From the NCBI RefSeq assembly GCF_011395035.1, contig NZ_CP024768.1, positions 1,809,732-1,873,731 on the forward strand: 64,000 nt of DNA, in the 5' to 3' direction. The translations under genes and the position numbers were made by a program. Origin of the DNA: Pantoea cypripedii. Its GTDB lineage: Bacteria; Pseudomonadota; Gammaproteobacteria; Enterobacterales; Enterobacteriaceae. Below, one piece after another: positions 1 through 8,866 of this stretch; position 1 is the stretch's first letter; every line of letters starts with the position of its first letter. The notes under the pieces were generated by a model that was not told the origin of the DNA, made no database searches, and worked only from the letters and a program-made list of their open reading frames with translations.

Positions 1-9
1 CTGTGACGT

Positions 10-795
10 TTAGCGAATGGTTTTCGGCGTCATCATACGACGCGCACCGACATAATGCTTCTGCCAGTAATCTTCACCTAATGCGCTAATCTGAATATCT
101 TTACCAGTACGCGGTGACTGAATAAATTTGCCGTTGCCGAGGTAAACACCCACATGGTCAGCGGTGCCGCGATGGTTAATGCGGAAGAACACCAAATCTC
201 CCTTCTCCAGCATATCGCGTTTGATCGGCGCCGCATCACGCAGGTGATACATTTCGTTGGCGGTGCGCGGGAATTTGTATTTCACCAGGTCTTTATAGGC
301 ATACCACACCAGACCACTGCAATCGAAACCGGTATGCGGTGAGGTACCACCCCATTGATAAGGCTTACCGATCTGGCCCATCAATTTGGTCATCGCCGTT
401 TCACGCGCCTTTTGATAACGCTGGCGGTGTGACTTGCTCATCTTGATAGTGGTGAGATCACCGGCGTCATCCTGTTCATCCAACACTTTCGCAACGCGCT
501 GGTGACCGTATCTTTTCGTCGGTGACTTCAGCAGAGATTTTCTGCGGGTGGTTTTGTGAAGCGCAGTGACGGTTTTGGTTTGTTTCTTCAGTTTTAGTTT
601 TTGAACACTGCTGGTAAGACGTGATTTTTTGGTGCTGGTCTTGACCGGGCGTCGTTTACGACGCTCATCTTCGCGTGCACTTTTTTTCTCTGCATTATGC
701 AAACTGGCATTGATGGGCGCATGCGGTGACGCAGAAGCCACATTAAAAAACAGTTGGGCGAAAGCCAGCATAAAAAGCGTAATAAGTAAACGCAT
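10..795 (-). CDS. mepH: NlpC/P60 murein DD-endopeptidase MepH
   Basis: Periplasmic peptidoglycan hydrolase of the E. coli MepH (YdhO) type, expected to cut D-Ala-mDAP cross-links. The 261-residue product has an N-terminal signal segment ending near residue 22 (ASAS), then a very basic low-complexity stretch (about residues 37-100), then a C-terminal NlpC/P60 domain. The catalytic Cys is C159 in GFDCSGL and the His is H214 in ADHVGVYLG. Divergent from grxD, as in E. coli. The Lys/Arg-rich linker probably contacts the wall or envelope; that is inference. Confidence 0.93.
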   Translation of the reverse strand: MRLLITLFMLAFAQLFFNVASASPHAPINASLHNAEKKSAREDERRKRRPVKTSTKKSRLTSSVQKLKLKKQTKTVTALHKTTRRKSLLKSPTKRYGHQRVAKVLDEQDDAGDLTTIKMSKSHRQRYQKARETAMTKLMGQIGKPYQWGGTSPHTGFDCSGLVWYAYKDLVKYKFPRTANEMYHLRDAAPIKRDMLEKGDLVFFRINHRGTADHVGVYLGNGKFIQSPRTGKDIQISALGEDYWQKHYVGARRMMTPKTIR

Positions 796-1162
796 AGTCC
801 GGTTACAGGTTAAGCAGTCTGCGGTAAAACAGCCTGCGGCAAGTTAGAAAAATCTGATCAACGATCAGCGCCGGGATTGATTCTAATCCACTTTTTTTCC
901 AAAAGGTAAGGCATTTTTCGATTAATCTGTTACCAGATGGTATCTGGGGCAAAAATGAGCGATTTCAGCCGGTTAACGCAGCATAATTATTGCGAATTAT
1001 TAATCGGTTCATGCTTATTCATGATATGAAAATGTTATTTGCTGCGCTGGAACTTAACAAACATGGCGATTAACGTGGTTGCGATGCAAAATCCCGTTTT
1101 CAGTGCGGGGGTGAAGTCGCTACAATAAACAAACACGAAGTGAGGAATTAAGGAAGGCAAAA
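796..1162. other. mepH-grxD divergent intergenic region
   Basis: 367 bases without a gene. It must hold the promoters of mepH (leftward) and grxD (rightward). A plausible grxD -10 is TACAAT at 1121-1126 with a weak -35 TTTTCA at 1097-1102 (18-base spacer). No other structure was recognised. Confidence 0.5.
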
Positions 1163-1495
1163 ATGAGTACTGTTGAAAAAATTCAGCGCCAGATCGCAGA
1201 AAACCCGATCCTGCTGTACATGAAAGGTTCGCCGAAACTGCCAAGCTGCGGTTTCTCTGCACAGGCGGTACAGGCTCTGTCTGCCTGTGGTGAGCGCTTC
1301 GCGTATGTTGATATCCTGCAAAACCCGGATATCCGTGCTGAATTACCGAAATATGCCAACTGGCCAACTTTCCCGCAGCTGTGGGTTGATGGCGAGCTGG
1401 TCGGTGGTTGTGACATCATCGTTGAGATGTTCCAGCGTGGTGAGCTTCAGCCGCTGATTAAAGAAACTGCTGAGAAGTATAAAGAAGCAGAATAA
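1163..1495 (+). CDS. grxD: Monothiol glutaredoxin 4
   Basis: Cytosolic monothiol glutaredoxin that carries and transfers [2Fe-2S] clusters with glutathione, working with BolA-type partners. The 110-residue protein has the defining CGFS motif at residues 29-32 and the WPTFPQLW / GGCDI glutathione-binding segments. The ATG at 1163 is preceded by AGGAAGG at 1151-1157. E. coli GrxD is about five residues longer. A strong terminator follows directly. Confidence 0.96.
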   Translation: MSTVEKIQRQIAENPILLYMKGSPKLPSCGFSAQAVQALSACGERFAYVDILQNPDIRAELPKYANWPTFPQLWVDGELVGGCDIIVEMFQRGELQPLIKETAEKYKEAE

Positions 1496-1500
1496 TTGCA

Positions 1501-1529
1501 AAGGCCGACGCATCGTCGGCCTTTCTTTT
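1501..1529 (+). terminator. grxD rho-independent terminator
   Basis: Stem GGCCGACG (1503-1510) / CGTCGGCC (1514-1521), loop CAT, then a T-rich tail TTTCTTTT. It lies between the convergent grxD and rnt genes. Confidence 0.9.
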
Positions 1530-1531
1530 GG

Positions 1532-2197
1532 TCATTCTGCGTCGTCTTCCGCCAAATCGTCACTGAACGCCACTGGCCAGCCGCCAAGGCGTTTCCAGCG
1601 ATTGACCAGCTCACAAAATAGCGTGGCGGTTTGTTCGGTGTCATACAGGGCAGAATGTGCCTGAGTACTATCGAAATCCATCCCGGCCGCTTTACAGGCT
1701 TTTGCCAGCACCGTCTGGCCCAGCACCAGGCCGCTTAATGCTGCGGTATCGAAAGTGGCAAAGGGGTGGAACGGGTTACGCTTCAGACTGGCCCGTTCGG
1801 CAGCCGCCATCAGAAAGTTATGATCAAAGGTGGCATTATGCGCCACGATTATCGCCCGATTGCAGTGACTGTCCTTTGTGCCTTTACGCACCATCTTAAA
1901 AATGGCATGTAACGCTTCATATTCACTGACCGCACCACGTAGCGGGTTGCTGGGATCAATTCCGGTAAACGCCAGTGCATCCGGGTTAAGAATCGCCCCT
2001 TCGAAAGGTTCAACGTGAAAATGCAGTGTTTCGTCGCGATGCAGCCAGCCGTCTTCATCCATTTTGAGTGTGGTGGCGGCGATTTCCAGCAGGGCATCGG
2101 TTTTGGCATTAAAACCGGCCGTTTCGACGTCGATCACCACGGGATAAAAACCGCGAAAGCGTTGATGGAGAGCGTTTAAGTCGTTCGATTCAGACAT
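1532..2197 (-). CDS. rnt: Ribonuclease T
   Basis: DEDDh 3'-5' exoribonuclease that trims tRNA and other stable RNA 3' ends (CCA turnover, 5S and 23S maturation). The 221-residue protein carries all active-site residues at the positions known for E. coli RNase T: D23 and E25 (VIDVETAG), D125 (ATFDHNF), H181 and D186 (HSALYDTEQ). In E. coli the helicase gene lhr lies between rnt and grxD; here only about 36 bases separate the two genes, so lhr is absent from this position. Confidence 0.96.
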   Translation of the reverse strand: MSESNDLNALHQRFRGFYPVVIDVETAGFNAKTDALLEIAATTLKMDEDGWLHRDETLHFHVEPFEGAILNPDALAFTGIDPSNPLRGAVSEYEALHAIFKMVRKGTKDSHCNRAIIVAHNATFDHNFLMAAAERASLKRNPFHPFATFDTAALSGLVLGQTVLAKACKAAGMDFDSTQAHSALYDTEQTATLFCELVNRWKRLGGWPVAFSDDLAEDDAE

Positions 2198-2307
2198 CAG
2201 GATCTCATAGCAATAAATGGGGCAGCGCGCATTATGGCAAAAATTGCGGGAGGGTGCAGCAGGAGAGAGGAACGCCAGCCCGTAAATGCCCAGGCTGGCA
2301 GGCAGGC

Positions 2308-2715
2308 TTAGTTGCCGATGCCGTGTCCGGCGTGTTTGTTTTCGATCAGCTCGATTTTGTAGCCATCGGGATCTTCGACAAACGCAATCACCGTGGTGCC
2401 GCCTTTAACCGGGCCAGCTTCACGGGTCACTTTACCACCGGCATTACGGATGCGGTCGCAGGTGGCGGCAACATCATCAACACCCAGCGCAATGTGTCCG
2501 TAGGCGTTGCCGGGATCATAGCTCTCGACACCCCAGTTATAGGTCAGCTCAATCACAGCACCTTCGCTTTCTTCGGTATAGCCAACAAAAGCCAGGGTGT
2601 ATTTATATTCGGTGTTTTCGCTCTGACGCAACAGGCGCATGCCCAGCACACGGGTGTAAAAATCGATGGAACGCTGCAAATCGCCAACGCGTAACATGGT
2701 GTGAAGTAAACGCAT
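2308..2715 (-). CDS. gloA: Lactoylglutathione lyase (glyoxalase I)
   Basis: Converts the methylglyoxal-glutathione hemithioacetal to S-lactoylglutathione. Starting at the ATG at 2715 gives 135 residues, beginning MRLLHTML, identical in length to E. coli GloA and preceded by a GAGGA Shine-Dalgarno; an upstream in-frame ATG (2739) would add eight residues without support. Nickel ligands H5, E56, H74 and E122 are all present. It lies downstream of nemA on the same strand, consistent with NemR-linked electrophile defence. Confidence 0.96.
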   Translation of the reverse strand: MRLLHTMLRVGDLQRSIDFYTRVLGMRLLRQSENTEYKYTLAFVGYTEESEGAVIELTYNWGVESYDPGNAYGHIALGVDDVAATCDRIRNAGGKVTREAGPVKGGTTVIAFVEDPDGYKIELIENKHAGHGIGN

Positions 2716-2778
2716 AACATCCTCTTTTAACAAGCACAAAGGCTAAGTATAGCGAGTTAACGCTCTGAAGAAACAGCA

Positions 2779-2801
2779 TTGCCGCACATCCGTTGCGGCA
2801 A
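2779..2801 (-). terminator. Possible nemA-gloA intergenic hairpin
   Basis: TTGCCGCA (2779-2786) pairs with TGCGGCAA (2794-2801). There is no clean T-run on the minus strand, so it may be a partial terminator or attenuator between nemA and gloA. Confidence 0.4.
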
Positions 2802-2811
2802 GCAGACTTTC

Positions 2812-3909
2812 TTATAACGTCGGGTAATCGGTGTAACCTTCGGCACCGCCACCGTAGAAGCTTTCCGGACGCTGCGGGTTAAGCGGTGCATCCTGTTGCA
2901 GACGGGCCACCAGATCCGGGTTGGCGATAAAATCACGACCAAACGCGACGGCATCAATCAGGCCACGCTGAATCAGATCGTCCGCTTTTTCGACCGTGTA
3001 GGCACCGGCACCGATGATCACACCGGGGAACAGCGCGCGCACTTTCTCACGGAAAGCGTCGCTATAAGGCTGACCGCCCGCCCAGTCAGGCTCCGACAGA
3101 TGCAGATAAGCCAGTTTGCGTTTGCCTAATTCCGAGATGTACCACAGCGCAGCGGCTTCTTCATCCGCACCATTTTCCAGATTCTGGAAGGCACCAATCG
3201 GAGAAATACGGATACCGATACGATCAGCAGACCAGTTAGCAATCGCCGCATCAACCACTTCAAGTGCGAAACGGCCACGTTTGGCAATCGAACCACCGTA
3301 TTCGTCAGTACGCTGGTTGGAATCCGGGGCGAGGAATTGGTGCATCAGATAACCATGCGCGGAATGCAGTTCCAGCAAATCAAAATCCGCTTCACGGGCG
3401 TTGGCCGCGGCCTGACCAAAGTCAGCGACGATTTGCTGAATTTCTGCCACGCTGAGTTCACGCGGCACAGAGGTATCTGCACGGTACACGGTGCCATCAG
3501 CCTGACGCAGTGAGGTACGGGTACCGGCGGCCAGAGCGGAAGGGGCTACCGGCGGCTGGCCGTTCGGCTGCACGCTGTTATGCGAGATACGCCCGGTATG
3601 CCACAGTTGCACTGCGCTATGTCCGCCTGCGCCGTGAATGGCCTCATTAATGACTTTCCACGCGGCGATTTGCTGCTGGGTGTGCAGCCCCGGCGCACCG
3701 GCATAACCTTTCGCCTGGAAAGAAATCTGAGTCGCTTCAGTGATAACCAACCCGGCGCTGGCACGTTGTTGATAATACTCGGCCATCAACGGCGTAGGGA
3801 TATCGCCTGGCTCAATGCTGCGCAGCCGCGTCAGAGGGGCCATGAAAACACGGTTAGGCACGGTAATCGCACCCACTTTGAGGGGGGAGAACAGCTGTTT
3901 ACTCGCCAT
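2812..3909 (-). CDS. nemA: N-ethylmaleimide reductase (Old Yellow Enzyme family)
   Basis: FMN-dependent NADPH reductase of N-ethylmaleimide, nitro compounds and other activated alkenes. The 365-residue length equals E. coli NemA. Visible OYE features: N-terminal [13 protein letters not shown], substrate-binding pair H182/H185 and Y187 in [14 protein letters not shown], the DEYGGS phosphate loop region, and [11 protein letters not shown] near the C terminus. It lies 48 bases downstream of nemR; a second NemR-type palindrome lies in that gap. Confidence 0.96.
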   Translation of the reverse strand: MASKQLFSPLKVGAITVPNRVFMAPLTRLRSIEPGDIPTPLMAEYYQQRASAGLVITEATQISFQAKGYAGAPGLHTQQQIAAWKVINEAIHGAGGHSAVQLWHTGRISHNSVQPNGQPPVAPSALAAGTRTSLRQADGTVYRADTSVPRELSVAEIQQIVADFGQAAANAREADFDLLELHSAHGYLMHQFLAPDSNQRTDEYGGSIAKRGRFALEVVDAAIANWSADRIGIRISPIGAFQNLENGADEEAAALWYISELGKRKLAYLHLSEPDWAGGQPYSDAFREKVRALFPGVIIGAGAYTVEKADDLIQRGLIDAVAFGRDFIANPDLVARLQQDAPLNPQRPESFYGGGAEGYTDYPTL

Positions 3910-3923
3910 GATGACTCCTGTAT

Positions 3924-3938
3924 TAGACCGGTCGTCTA
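3924..3938. promoter_or_regulatory. NemR-type operator between nemR and nemA
   Basis: TAGAC-CGGTC-GTCTA, arms identical to those of the operator upstream of nemR. Located 15 bases before the nemA start. Regulation by NemR is inferred from the shared arms. Confidence 0.65.
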
Positions 3939-3957
3939 GAAACTGCGGTTTTTAAAA

Positions 3958-4554
3958 TCAGTGGCGGGTCAGCCACTGTTCAATGGTTTCGAGCGCCAGG
4001 CTAATGGGGCCCGGCTCCCGTGAGATTTTGCTTTGCAGGCTGGCGCCCAGCCACAGCAGGTAGCAACGCTGTGCCAGCTGTTTCGGGCTTTGGCCATACA
4101 ACAACGGTTGTTCTGCTGCCACATCATCGAGACAGCGGGCATAGGCGTTAATCACCGCCGTAGCGCCATGTTGCAGCGCATCCCGCATCGGCTCCGACAG
4201 GTCACACACCTCGGCGGAAAGTTTCACCCCGAGGCAACCCATGATATGGCCCTGTTCGATAAATAATTGTTCAGCCGAACGAAAGTGTTGCAGAAAACGC
4301 TCACGCGCTGTGGCACCAGGCTGATTCAGTTGCTGTTCAATCATCTGCAGATGGTGGACAAAATAGCGCTCCAGCAGGGCAACACCGAAAGCTTCCTTTG
4401 AGCGGAAGTAATGATAAAACGAGCCTTTCGGCACTTCCGCCTGCGTCAGCATTTCACTGAGGCCCATACCGGTAAAACCGCGTTGCAAACACAGCTGCTC
4501 GCCAGTAGCGAGCAGATGTTCACGGGTTTCGTTGCGTTGCAGAGTCTTGTTCAT
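3958..4554 (-). CDS. nemR: TetR-family redox-sensing repressor NemR
   Basis: Repressor of nemA/gloA released by electrophiles and reactive chlorine. 198 residues: N-terminal TetR helix-turn-helix (about residues 10-55, with GMGLSEMLTQAEVPKGSFYHYF), then the ligand-sensing core. In E. coli NemR, C106 and K175 form the HOCl-sensing sulfenamide; here C107 (IMGCLG) and K176 (LQSKI) match with a one-residue offset. Other Cys: 22, 117, 141, 164. A perfect palindrome lies just upstream. Confidence 0.94.
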   Translation of the reverse strand: MNKTLQRNETREHLLATGEQLCLQRGFTGMGLSEMLTQAEVPKGSFYHYFRSKEAFGVALLERYFVHHLQMIEQQLNQPGATARERFLQHFRSAEQLFIEQGHIMGCLGVKLSAEVCDLSEPMRDALQHGATAVINAYARCLDDVAAEQPLLYGQSPKQLAQRCYLLWLGASLQSKISREPGPISLALETIEQWLTRH

Positions 4555-4568
4555 GGACAGCAGAGTAG

Positions 4569-4584
4569 TAGACCGATCGGTCTA
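4569..4584. promoter_or_regulatory. NemR box upstream of nemR
   Basis: Perfect 16-base palindrome TAGACCGATCGGTCTA, 15 bases before the nemR start codon and close after the eptA stop codon. Same TAGAC/GTCTA arms as the site before nemA. Confidence 0.8.
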
Positions 4585-4593
4585 ATGCAATCT

Positions 4594-6231
4594 TTAGCTG
4601 ACCGCCTGGCACGATCTGATCATATCCAGTTGCGGCTGATATTCGTGAGTCTGGATGTTGAACATACCGAGCAAGGTATGGAACAGGTTGTCCTGTGACA
4701 CCGGCTGATCGGCGGCCTGCTGGCGTAAGCAACCCTGATTAATGTGATACGCGCTGGCGTAGCCCGGCGACATCCACATCAGCAGCGGTATATGGGTTTG
4801 CTGCGAGGGAGCAAACAGATAGGGAGCACCGTGCAGATACATGCCATGCTCACCCAGCGATTCTCCGTGGTCAGAAAGATACACCATGGCCACATTGAAG
4901 CGATCGCTCAACCCTTTGAGTTTATCAATAGTGCGGCTCAGCATATCGTCGGTGTACAGCAGCGAATTGTCATAGGTATTCACCAGTGCCTGGTGATCAC
5001 AATCCTGAATCTGGTTGCTGTCACAGGTGGGGGTAAAGCGACGGAATTCGGCCGGATAACGCTGATAATAAGCAGGGCCGTGGCTCCCCATTTGATGCAG
5101 CACGATAATGCCGTCGTTATGCAGGCTGCCAATGTAGTTATCCAGATTGTGCAGCAGGACATCATCAAGACAAAAACCGTCATGGCAATATTGCGGCAGG
5201 TTCCACATTGTCATGTCGGTATGCGGAACACGATCGCAGGCACCTTTGCAGCCACCGTCATTCTCACGCCACAGCACGCTCACTCCGGCATGGGCCAGCA
5301 CATCGAGCAGACCTTCCTGATGGTGGGCCAGATTGGCGTCGTAATGTTCGCGCGACATATTTGAGAACATGCAGGGTACGGAAACTGCAGTTTCGGTACC
5401 GCAGGAGCGGGTTTGCGGATAGTAGATCACCTGCTGCTGTTTCAGCTGCGGGTTGGTTTCGCGCGCATAGCCACCAAGGGAAAAGTCTTCAGCGCGACCG
5501 GTTTCGCCCACCACCAACACCACCAGCGTTTTTTTCTGTTCGGCGGCGATTAACGGGCCTTTATGGGCATCTTCGCCGATCTTCACCAGTTGCTGACTGC
5601 CCTGTAACCAACGCTGATCGACATAATGGCCAGTACCACTGACGATATTGGCCGGGGTGATCATTTTGACCAGCCCTTTGTTGTTGCGGATCAGTGAGGC
5701 GTAATCTTTATAAAACAGCACCGCCATTAGCAGGATAATCAGCAATGCACCGAGGGCACCGGCCAGGCGTTGCAGCAGACCCCACCACCAGCGTTGTCCT
5801 GAGCGGATACGCACGCTGGTGATAAACGCCGCTGGCAAAATCCCCATCAGCAACATCCAGATGGCCCATGTGCGGTTGATCAACGCACCGGCTTCCTGAG
5901 CATTCGACTCAAACACGTTTTCGATCATGTTGGTATCGATGACCGTACCGAAGCTGTGCATAAAGTAGTTGGCAGCGGCGCTGGTCAGCACCAGCAGGAT
6001 CAATAGCGGTTTACGGACAAACGGCCAGGCGAGCAGGGTAAAAATAAAGTAAAACGCCGCGATCAGGACCACAGGAATACTGGCGGCGAACAGATAATCG
6101 TGCAGCCGTGTGTAAGGAATAATTTGCCAGGCGCGCAGCAAAAACAGGCCATTTAGCACAACACCAAAGAAAAACGCGGCGCTGAAATTAAACCAGCCAG
6201 AGTGACACTGTAACTTATTCGGGGATTTCAT
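4594..6231 (-). CDS. eptA: EptA-type lipid A phosphoethanolamine transferase
   Basis: Inner-membrane enzyme that moves phosphoethanolamine from phosphatidylethanolamine to lipid A, lowering polymyxin binding. 545 residues: about five N-terminal membrane helices (residues 15-175), then a periplasmic alkaline-phosphatase-like domain. Active-site elements: E243 (VVGETGRAEDF), nucleophile T279 (SCGTETAVSVPC), H384 (GSHGP), D454/H455 (SDHGESLGEHG) and H467. Several paired Cys match the family. No pmrAB genes are adjacent. Family membership is clear; the exact lipid A position is inferred from homology. Confidence 0.9.
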   Translation of the reverse strand: MKSPNKLQCHSGWFNFSAAFFFGVVLNGLFLLRAWQIIPYTRLHDYLFAASIPVVLIAAFYFIFTLLAWPFVRKPLLILLVLTSAAANYFMHSFGTVIDTNMIENVFESNAQEAGALINRTWAIWMLLMGILPAAFITSVRIRSGQRWWWGLLQRLAGALGALLIILLMAVLFYKDYASLIRNNKGLVKMITPANIVSGTGHYVDQRWLQGSQQLVKIGEDAHKGPLIAAEQKKTLVVLVVGETGRAEDFSLGGYARETNPQLKQQQVIYYPQTRSCGTETAVSVPCMFSNMSREHYDANLAHHQEGLLDVLAHAGVSVLWRENDGGCKGACDRVPHTDMTMWNLPQYCHDGFCLDDVLLHNLDNYIGSLHNDGIIVLHQMGSHGPAYYQRYPAEFRRFTPTCDSNQIQDCDHQALVNTYDNSLLYTDDMLSRTIDKLKGLSDRFNVAMVYLSDHGESLGEHGMYLHGAPYLFAPSQQTHIPLLMWMSPGYASAYHINQGCLRQQAADQPVSQDNLFHTLLGMFNIQTHEYQPQLDMIRSCQAVS

Positions 6232-6272
6232 GAAAACTCATCAATGGAACGGAATCGCGCCAGAGTAGAGAC

Positions 6273-6306
6273 AAAGTATGAGGAAAACCTTAACGAAACT
6301 TAAACG
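6273..6306 (-). promoter_or_regulatory. PhoP-box-like promoter of eptA
   Basis: Reading the minus strand, CGTTTA-AGTTT-CGTTAA occupies 6306-6290: a direct repeat with the 11-base period of PhoP boxes (GTTTA repeats). CATACT (6280-6275) or TACTTT (6278-6273) follows 9-11 bases later as a -10. The spacing fits PhoP-activated promoters. The repeat also contains CTTAA-like motifs, but with a 10-base rather than the 11-base spacing of PmrA boxes. Confidence 0.5.
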
Positions 6307-6461
6307 TCCCCAGGCCTCGTGGGGACAGATTCGTAAGTAACGGTAACCCGCGGGCTGTTGGAAAATTGATTGAGCAGAATACGTGCAATTGGCGTTTACT
6401 CTGCGCACAATGTCACTAAGCTGTTATCAATATGCTGCAATTTGCCTGTACCGGAGTGGAT

Positions 6462-6701
6462 GTGGCCGAGCAACTTGAGTTTTTTCCTGTCCCCAGTCCC
6501 TGTCGGGGGATTTGCCAGAGCGATGCTCGTGGCTATTGCCGTGGCTGCCTGCGCAGTCGCGAGGAACGTTTTGACTGGATGAAATACACTGATGCGCAAA
6601 AACGCCATGTTCTGCGTTTGTGCCGTCAGCGCTGGTTACGCCTGCAACGCAGCCAGAAACCCGAAGAACCTGACGAACCGCAACAACCCTCACTGTTCTG
6701 A
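6462..6701 (+). CDS. ydhL: DUF1289 family protein YdhL
   Basis: Small cysteine-rich protein of unknown function, 79 residues, the same length as E. coli YdhL. The GTG at 6462 is chosen because the product then begins (V)AEQLEFFPVPSPCRGIC like the family, and a GGAG at 6453-6456 is well spaced; the ATG at 6432 would add ten residues. Two Cys pairs (CRGIC and YCRGC) suggest a metal site. C terminus PQQPSLF is conserved in the family. Divergent from eptA. Confidence 0.85.
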   Translation: MAEQLEFFPVPSPCRGICQSDARGYCRGCLRSREERFDWMKYTDAQKRHVLRLCRQRWLRLQRSQKPEEPDEPQQPSLF

Positions 6702-6773
6702 ACGTTGCAGTGCGTGACTTTCCGTTATACTGCCGATTCATCCATTCGGATTTGCATTTAAGGGAGAGCCTTA

Positions 6774-7670
6774 ATGTTACAACCGCAACAAATCGCCCCG
6801 CAGGGACCGCTATTTTCACCGCTGATCATGGGTTACTGGCGTCTGATGGAATGGGGCATGACGCCACAGCAGTGCGTGCAATTTATCGAGCATCATCTGG
6901 CGCTGGGTATCACCACGGTTGATCATGCGGATATTTACGGTGATTACCAGTGTGAGGCCGCATTCGGTGCCGCGCTGAAGCTGGCCCCGTGTTTGCGTGA
7001 AAAGCTGCAAATCGTCACCAAATGCGGCATTGCGACGCGCGCCAAACCGGAACACCAGATCGGTCATTACATCACCGATAGCCGTCATATTTTGCAGAGT
7101 GCAGAAAATTCGCTGCGCCATTTTGCCACCGATTATCTCGACCTGCTGTTGATTCATCGACCCGACCCGCTGATGGATGCGGATGACGTTGCCGAAGCAT
7201 TCCTCTCATTGCATCAGAGTGGAAAAGTGCGTCATTTCGGTGTCTCCAATTTCACCCCGACCCAGTTCACCCTGCTGCAATCTCGTCTGCCTTTTACCCT
7301 GGCGACCAACCAGCTGGAAATTTCTCCGCTGGAACAATCGGCATTACTTGATGGCTCGTTGGATCAATGCCAGCAATTGCGCATGCGCCCCATGGCCTGG
7401 TCCTGCCTTGGCGGTGGGCGTTTATTTAACGACCCGCATTACCAGCCGCTGCGTGATGAACTGCATCAGGTGCAACAGGAGATCGGGGCCAGCAATATTG
7501 AGCAGGTGGTGTATGCCTGGGTGATGAAACTGCCCAGCCGCCCCTTGCCGATCATTGGTTCCGGTAAAACGGCGCGTGTCAGCGATGCAGTGGCGGGCTG
7601 TCAATTGACGCTGGATCGCCAGCAATGGTTCCGCATTCGTAAGGCTGCACTGGGCTACGATGTGCCCTGA
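6774..7670 (+). CDS. ydhF: Aldo/keto reductase YdhF
   Basis: NAD(P)H-dependent oxidoreductase of the AKR superfamily (YdhF group), 298 residues, TIM barrel. The catalytic tetrad is visible: D50 (TTVDHADIYG), Y55, K83 (IVTKCGI) and H128 (LLLIHRPDP). The C-terminal PIIGSGK cofactor-binding loop is present. A good AGGGAGAGCC ribosome site precedes the ATG. The natural substrate is not known. Confidence 0.92.
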   Translation: MLQPQQIAPQGPLFSPLIMGYWRLMEWGMTPQQCVQFIEHHLALGITTVDHADIYGDYQCEAAFGAALKLAPCLREKLQIVTKCGIATRAKPEHQIGHYITDSRHILQSAENSLRHFATDYLDLLLIHRPDPLMDADDVAEAFLSLHQSGKVRHFGVSNFTPTQFTLLQSRLPFTLATNQLEISPLEQSALLDGSLDQCQQLRMRPMAWSCLGGGRLFNDPHYQPLRDELHQVQQEIGASNIEQVVYAWVMKLPSRPLPIIGSGKTARVSDAVAGCQLTLDRQQWFRIRKAALGYDVP

Positions 7671-7750
7671 CGCGTAAAAATACGTCAAAATGCGGCAGCA
7701 CCGGGAAAAAGCAGCCAGGCTTACAGGGAACTTAACCATAAGGAGATGTT

Positions 7751-8269
7751 ATGAACAGAACCCTGATTGCTGTTCTGGCGCTGCTCTGTAGCGGCGTTGC
7801 CCAGGCTGCTTCAGAAGAAGTTGAGCTGCACAAAGTGACGGAACAAGGTATTGGCGCGGCGATTGGCAAGGTGACCATCAGCGAAACCCCTTACGGGCTG
7901 CAATTTACGCCAGCGCTGAGTGGTCTGCCTGCGGGTATCCATGGCTTCCATGTCCATGCTAAAGGCAGCTGTGAACCTGGCGAATCGGCAGGGAAAATGG
8001 TGGCTGCGGGTGCTGCGGGTGGGCATTTTGATCCCGGTAAAACCGGCAAACACCTCGGTCCGTATGCCGATGGTCACCTTGGTGATTTGCCTGCGTTGTA
8101 TGTCGGTGATGACGGTAAAGCGAATTACCCGGTACTGGCCCCACGTATCAAGTCTCTGAGTGAAATCAAAGGGAAAGCCCTGATGGTACATGTGGGTGGG
8201 GACAATCATGCCGATCACCCGCAACCCCTGGGCGGTGGTGGTGCGCGCTTTGCCTGTGGTGTGATTTAA
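7751..8269 (+). CDS. sodC: Periplasmic Cu,Zn superoxide dismutase
   Basis: Dismutates superoxide in the periplasm. 172 residues with a signal peptide (cleavage after AQA, residue 19). Copper ligands H67, H69, H92, H147; zinc ligands H92, H101, H109, D112; disulfide C74-C169. The N-terminal half and the GGGGARFACGVI end match bacterial monomeric/dimeric SodC. AAGGAG precedes the ATG. It lies 80 bases after ydhF, same order as E. coli. Confidence 0.97.
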   Translation: MNRTLIAVLALLCSGVAQAASEEVELHKVTEQGIGAAIGKVTISETPYGLQFTPALSGLPAGIHGFHVHAKGSCEPGESAGKMVAAGAAGGHFDPGKTGKHLGPYADGHLGDLPALYVGDDGKANYPVLAPRIKSLSEIKGKALMVHVGGDNHADHPQPLGGGGARFACGVI

Positions 8270-8273
8270 CCAT

Positions 8274-8303
8274 GGGGCGGCGACCTGATGCCGCCCCGAT
8301 TTG
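8274..8303 (+). terminator. Terminator-like hairpin after sodC
   Basis: GGGGCGGC (8274-8281) pairs with GCCGCCCC (8290-8297); short ATTT follows. It begins five bases after the sodC stop codon. Confidence 0.6.
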
Positions 8304-8398
8304 CGTAACCAGACATTTCTCAGAGTTTTTTGCACTGTTCCCGCTGATTTTTCCCGCCTATGATACGTGGCAGGGAAAAAAACCGCTCAGGGGCAGGA

Positions 8399-8866
8399 AT
8401 GAAAACGTGTGGGATCATGTTGTTATGTGCGTTGCTGGTAGGATGTGATCAACCTAATGATACGCAATTACGCCTGGACGCCAGTCGGCAGCTGCAAAGG
8501 ACTATCGATGTCAATCCACTACGCGCCAGCTGTGAGCACATAGCGCGCGGGCGCGAATGGTTGACACAGCGAACACTGGATAAGCTGGAAGAGAAAGGCT
8601 GTCAGAATGTGCTGCGCAGCGCGACTGAGACCAATTTCACCCATGCGGAAGTTTATCGTCACACCATGACGGTGGTGTGCGGTGGTATTGATGGGAAAAG
8701 TTTTACCGGTACCGATCTGGTGCGCCGTTTTATCTATTCCCCGGAGGAGAAGGCGCTGGTGCTGGAACCGATGTCCGAGCAGGATAAAACCCGCTTTGAA
8801 GGGCGCAAAACCCTGCAACAGTTGCAGGATGATTTTAATCGGCAGCAGCAACAATATTGTCAGTAG
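8399..8866 (+). CDS. Putative lipoprotein of unknown function
   Basis: 155 residues from the ATG at 8399, which has an adjacent AGGA and places a lipoprotein signal at the N terminus: MKTCGIMLL then lipobox LVGC with C16 as the lipidated Cys. An earlier in-frame start (8360) would bury this signal. The mature part has about four Cys and a Gln-rich tail ([15 protein letters not shown]). I do not recognise the family, and no E. coli gene occupies this place. Its last 32 bases overlap the 3' end of convergent ydhK. Confidence 0.75.
   Translation: MKTCGIMLLCALLVGCDQPNDTQLRLDASRQLQRTIDVNPLRASCEHIARGREWLTQRTLDKLEEKGCQNVLRSATETNFTHAEVYRHTMTVVCGGIDGKSFTGTDLVRRFIYSPEEKALVLEPMSEQDKTRFEGRKTLQQLQDDFNRQQQQYCQ

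Noticed and set aside
6289..6303. PmrA-box reading of the CTTAA repeats upstream of eptA
   Set aside because: The CTTAA units are spaced 10 bases apart, not the 11 of known PmrA boxes; the PhoP-type reading fits better.
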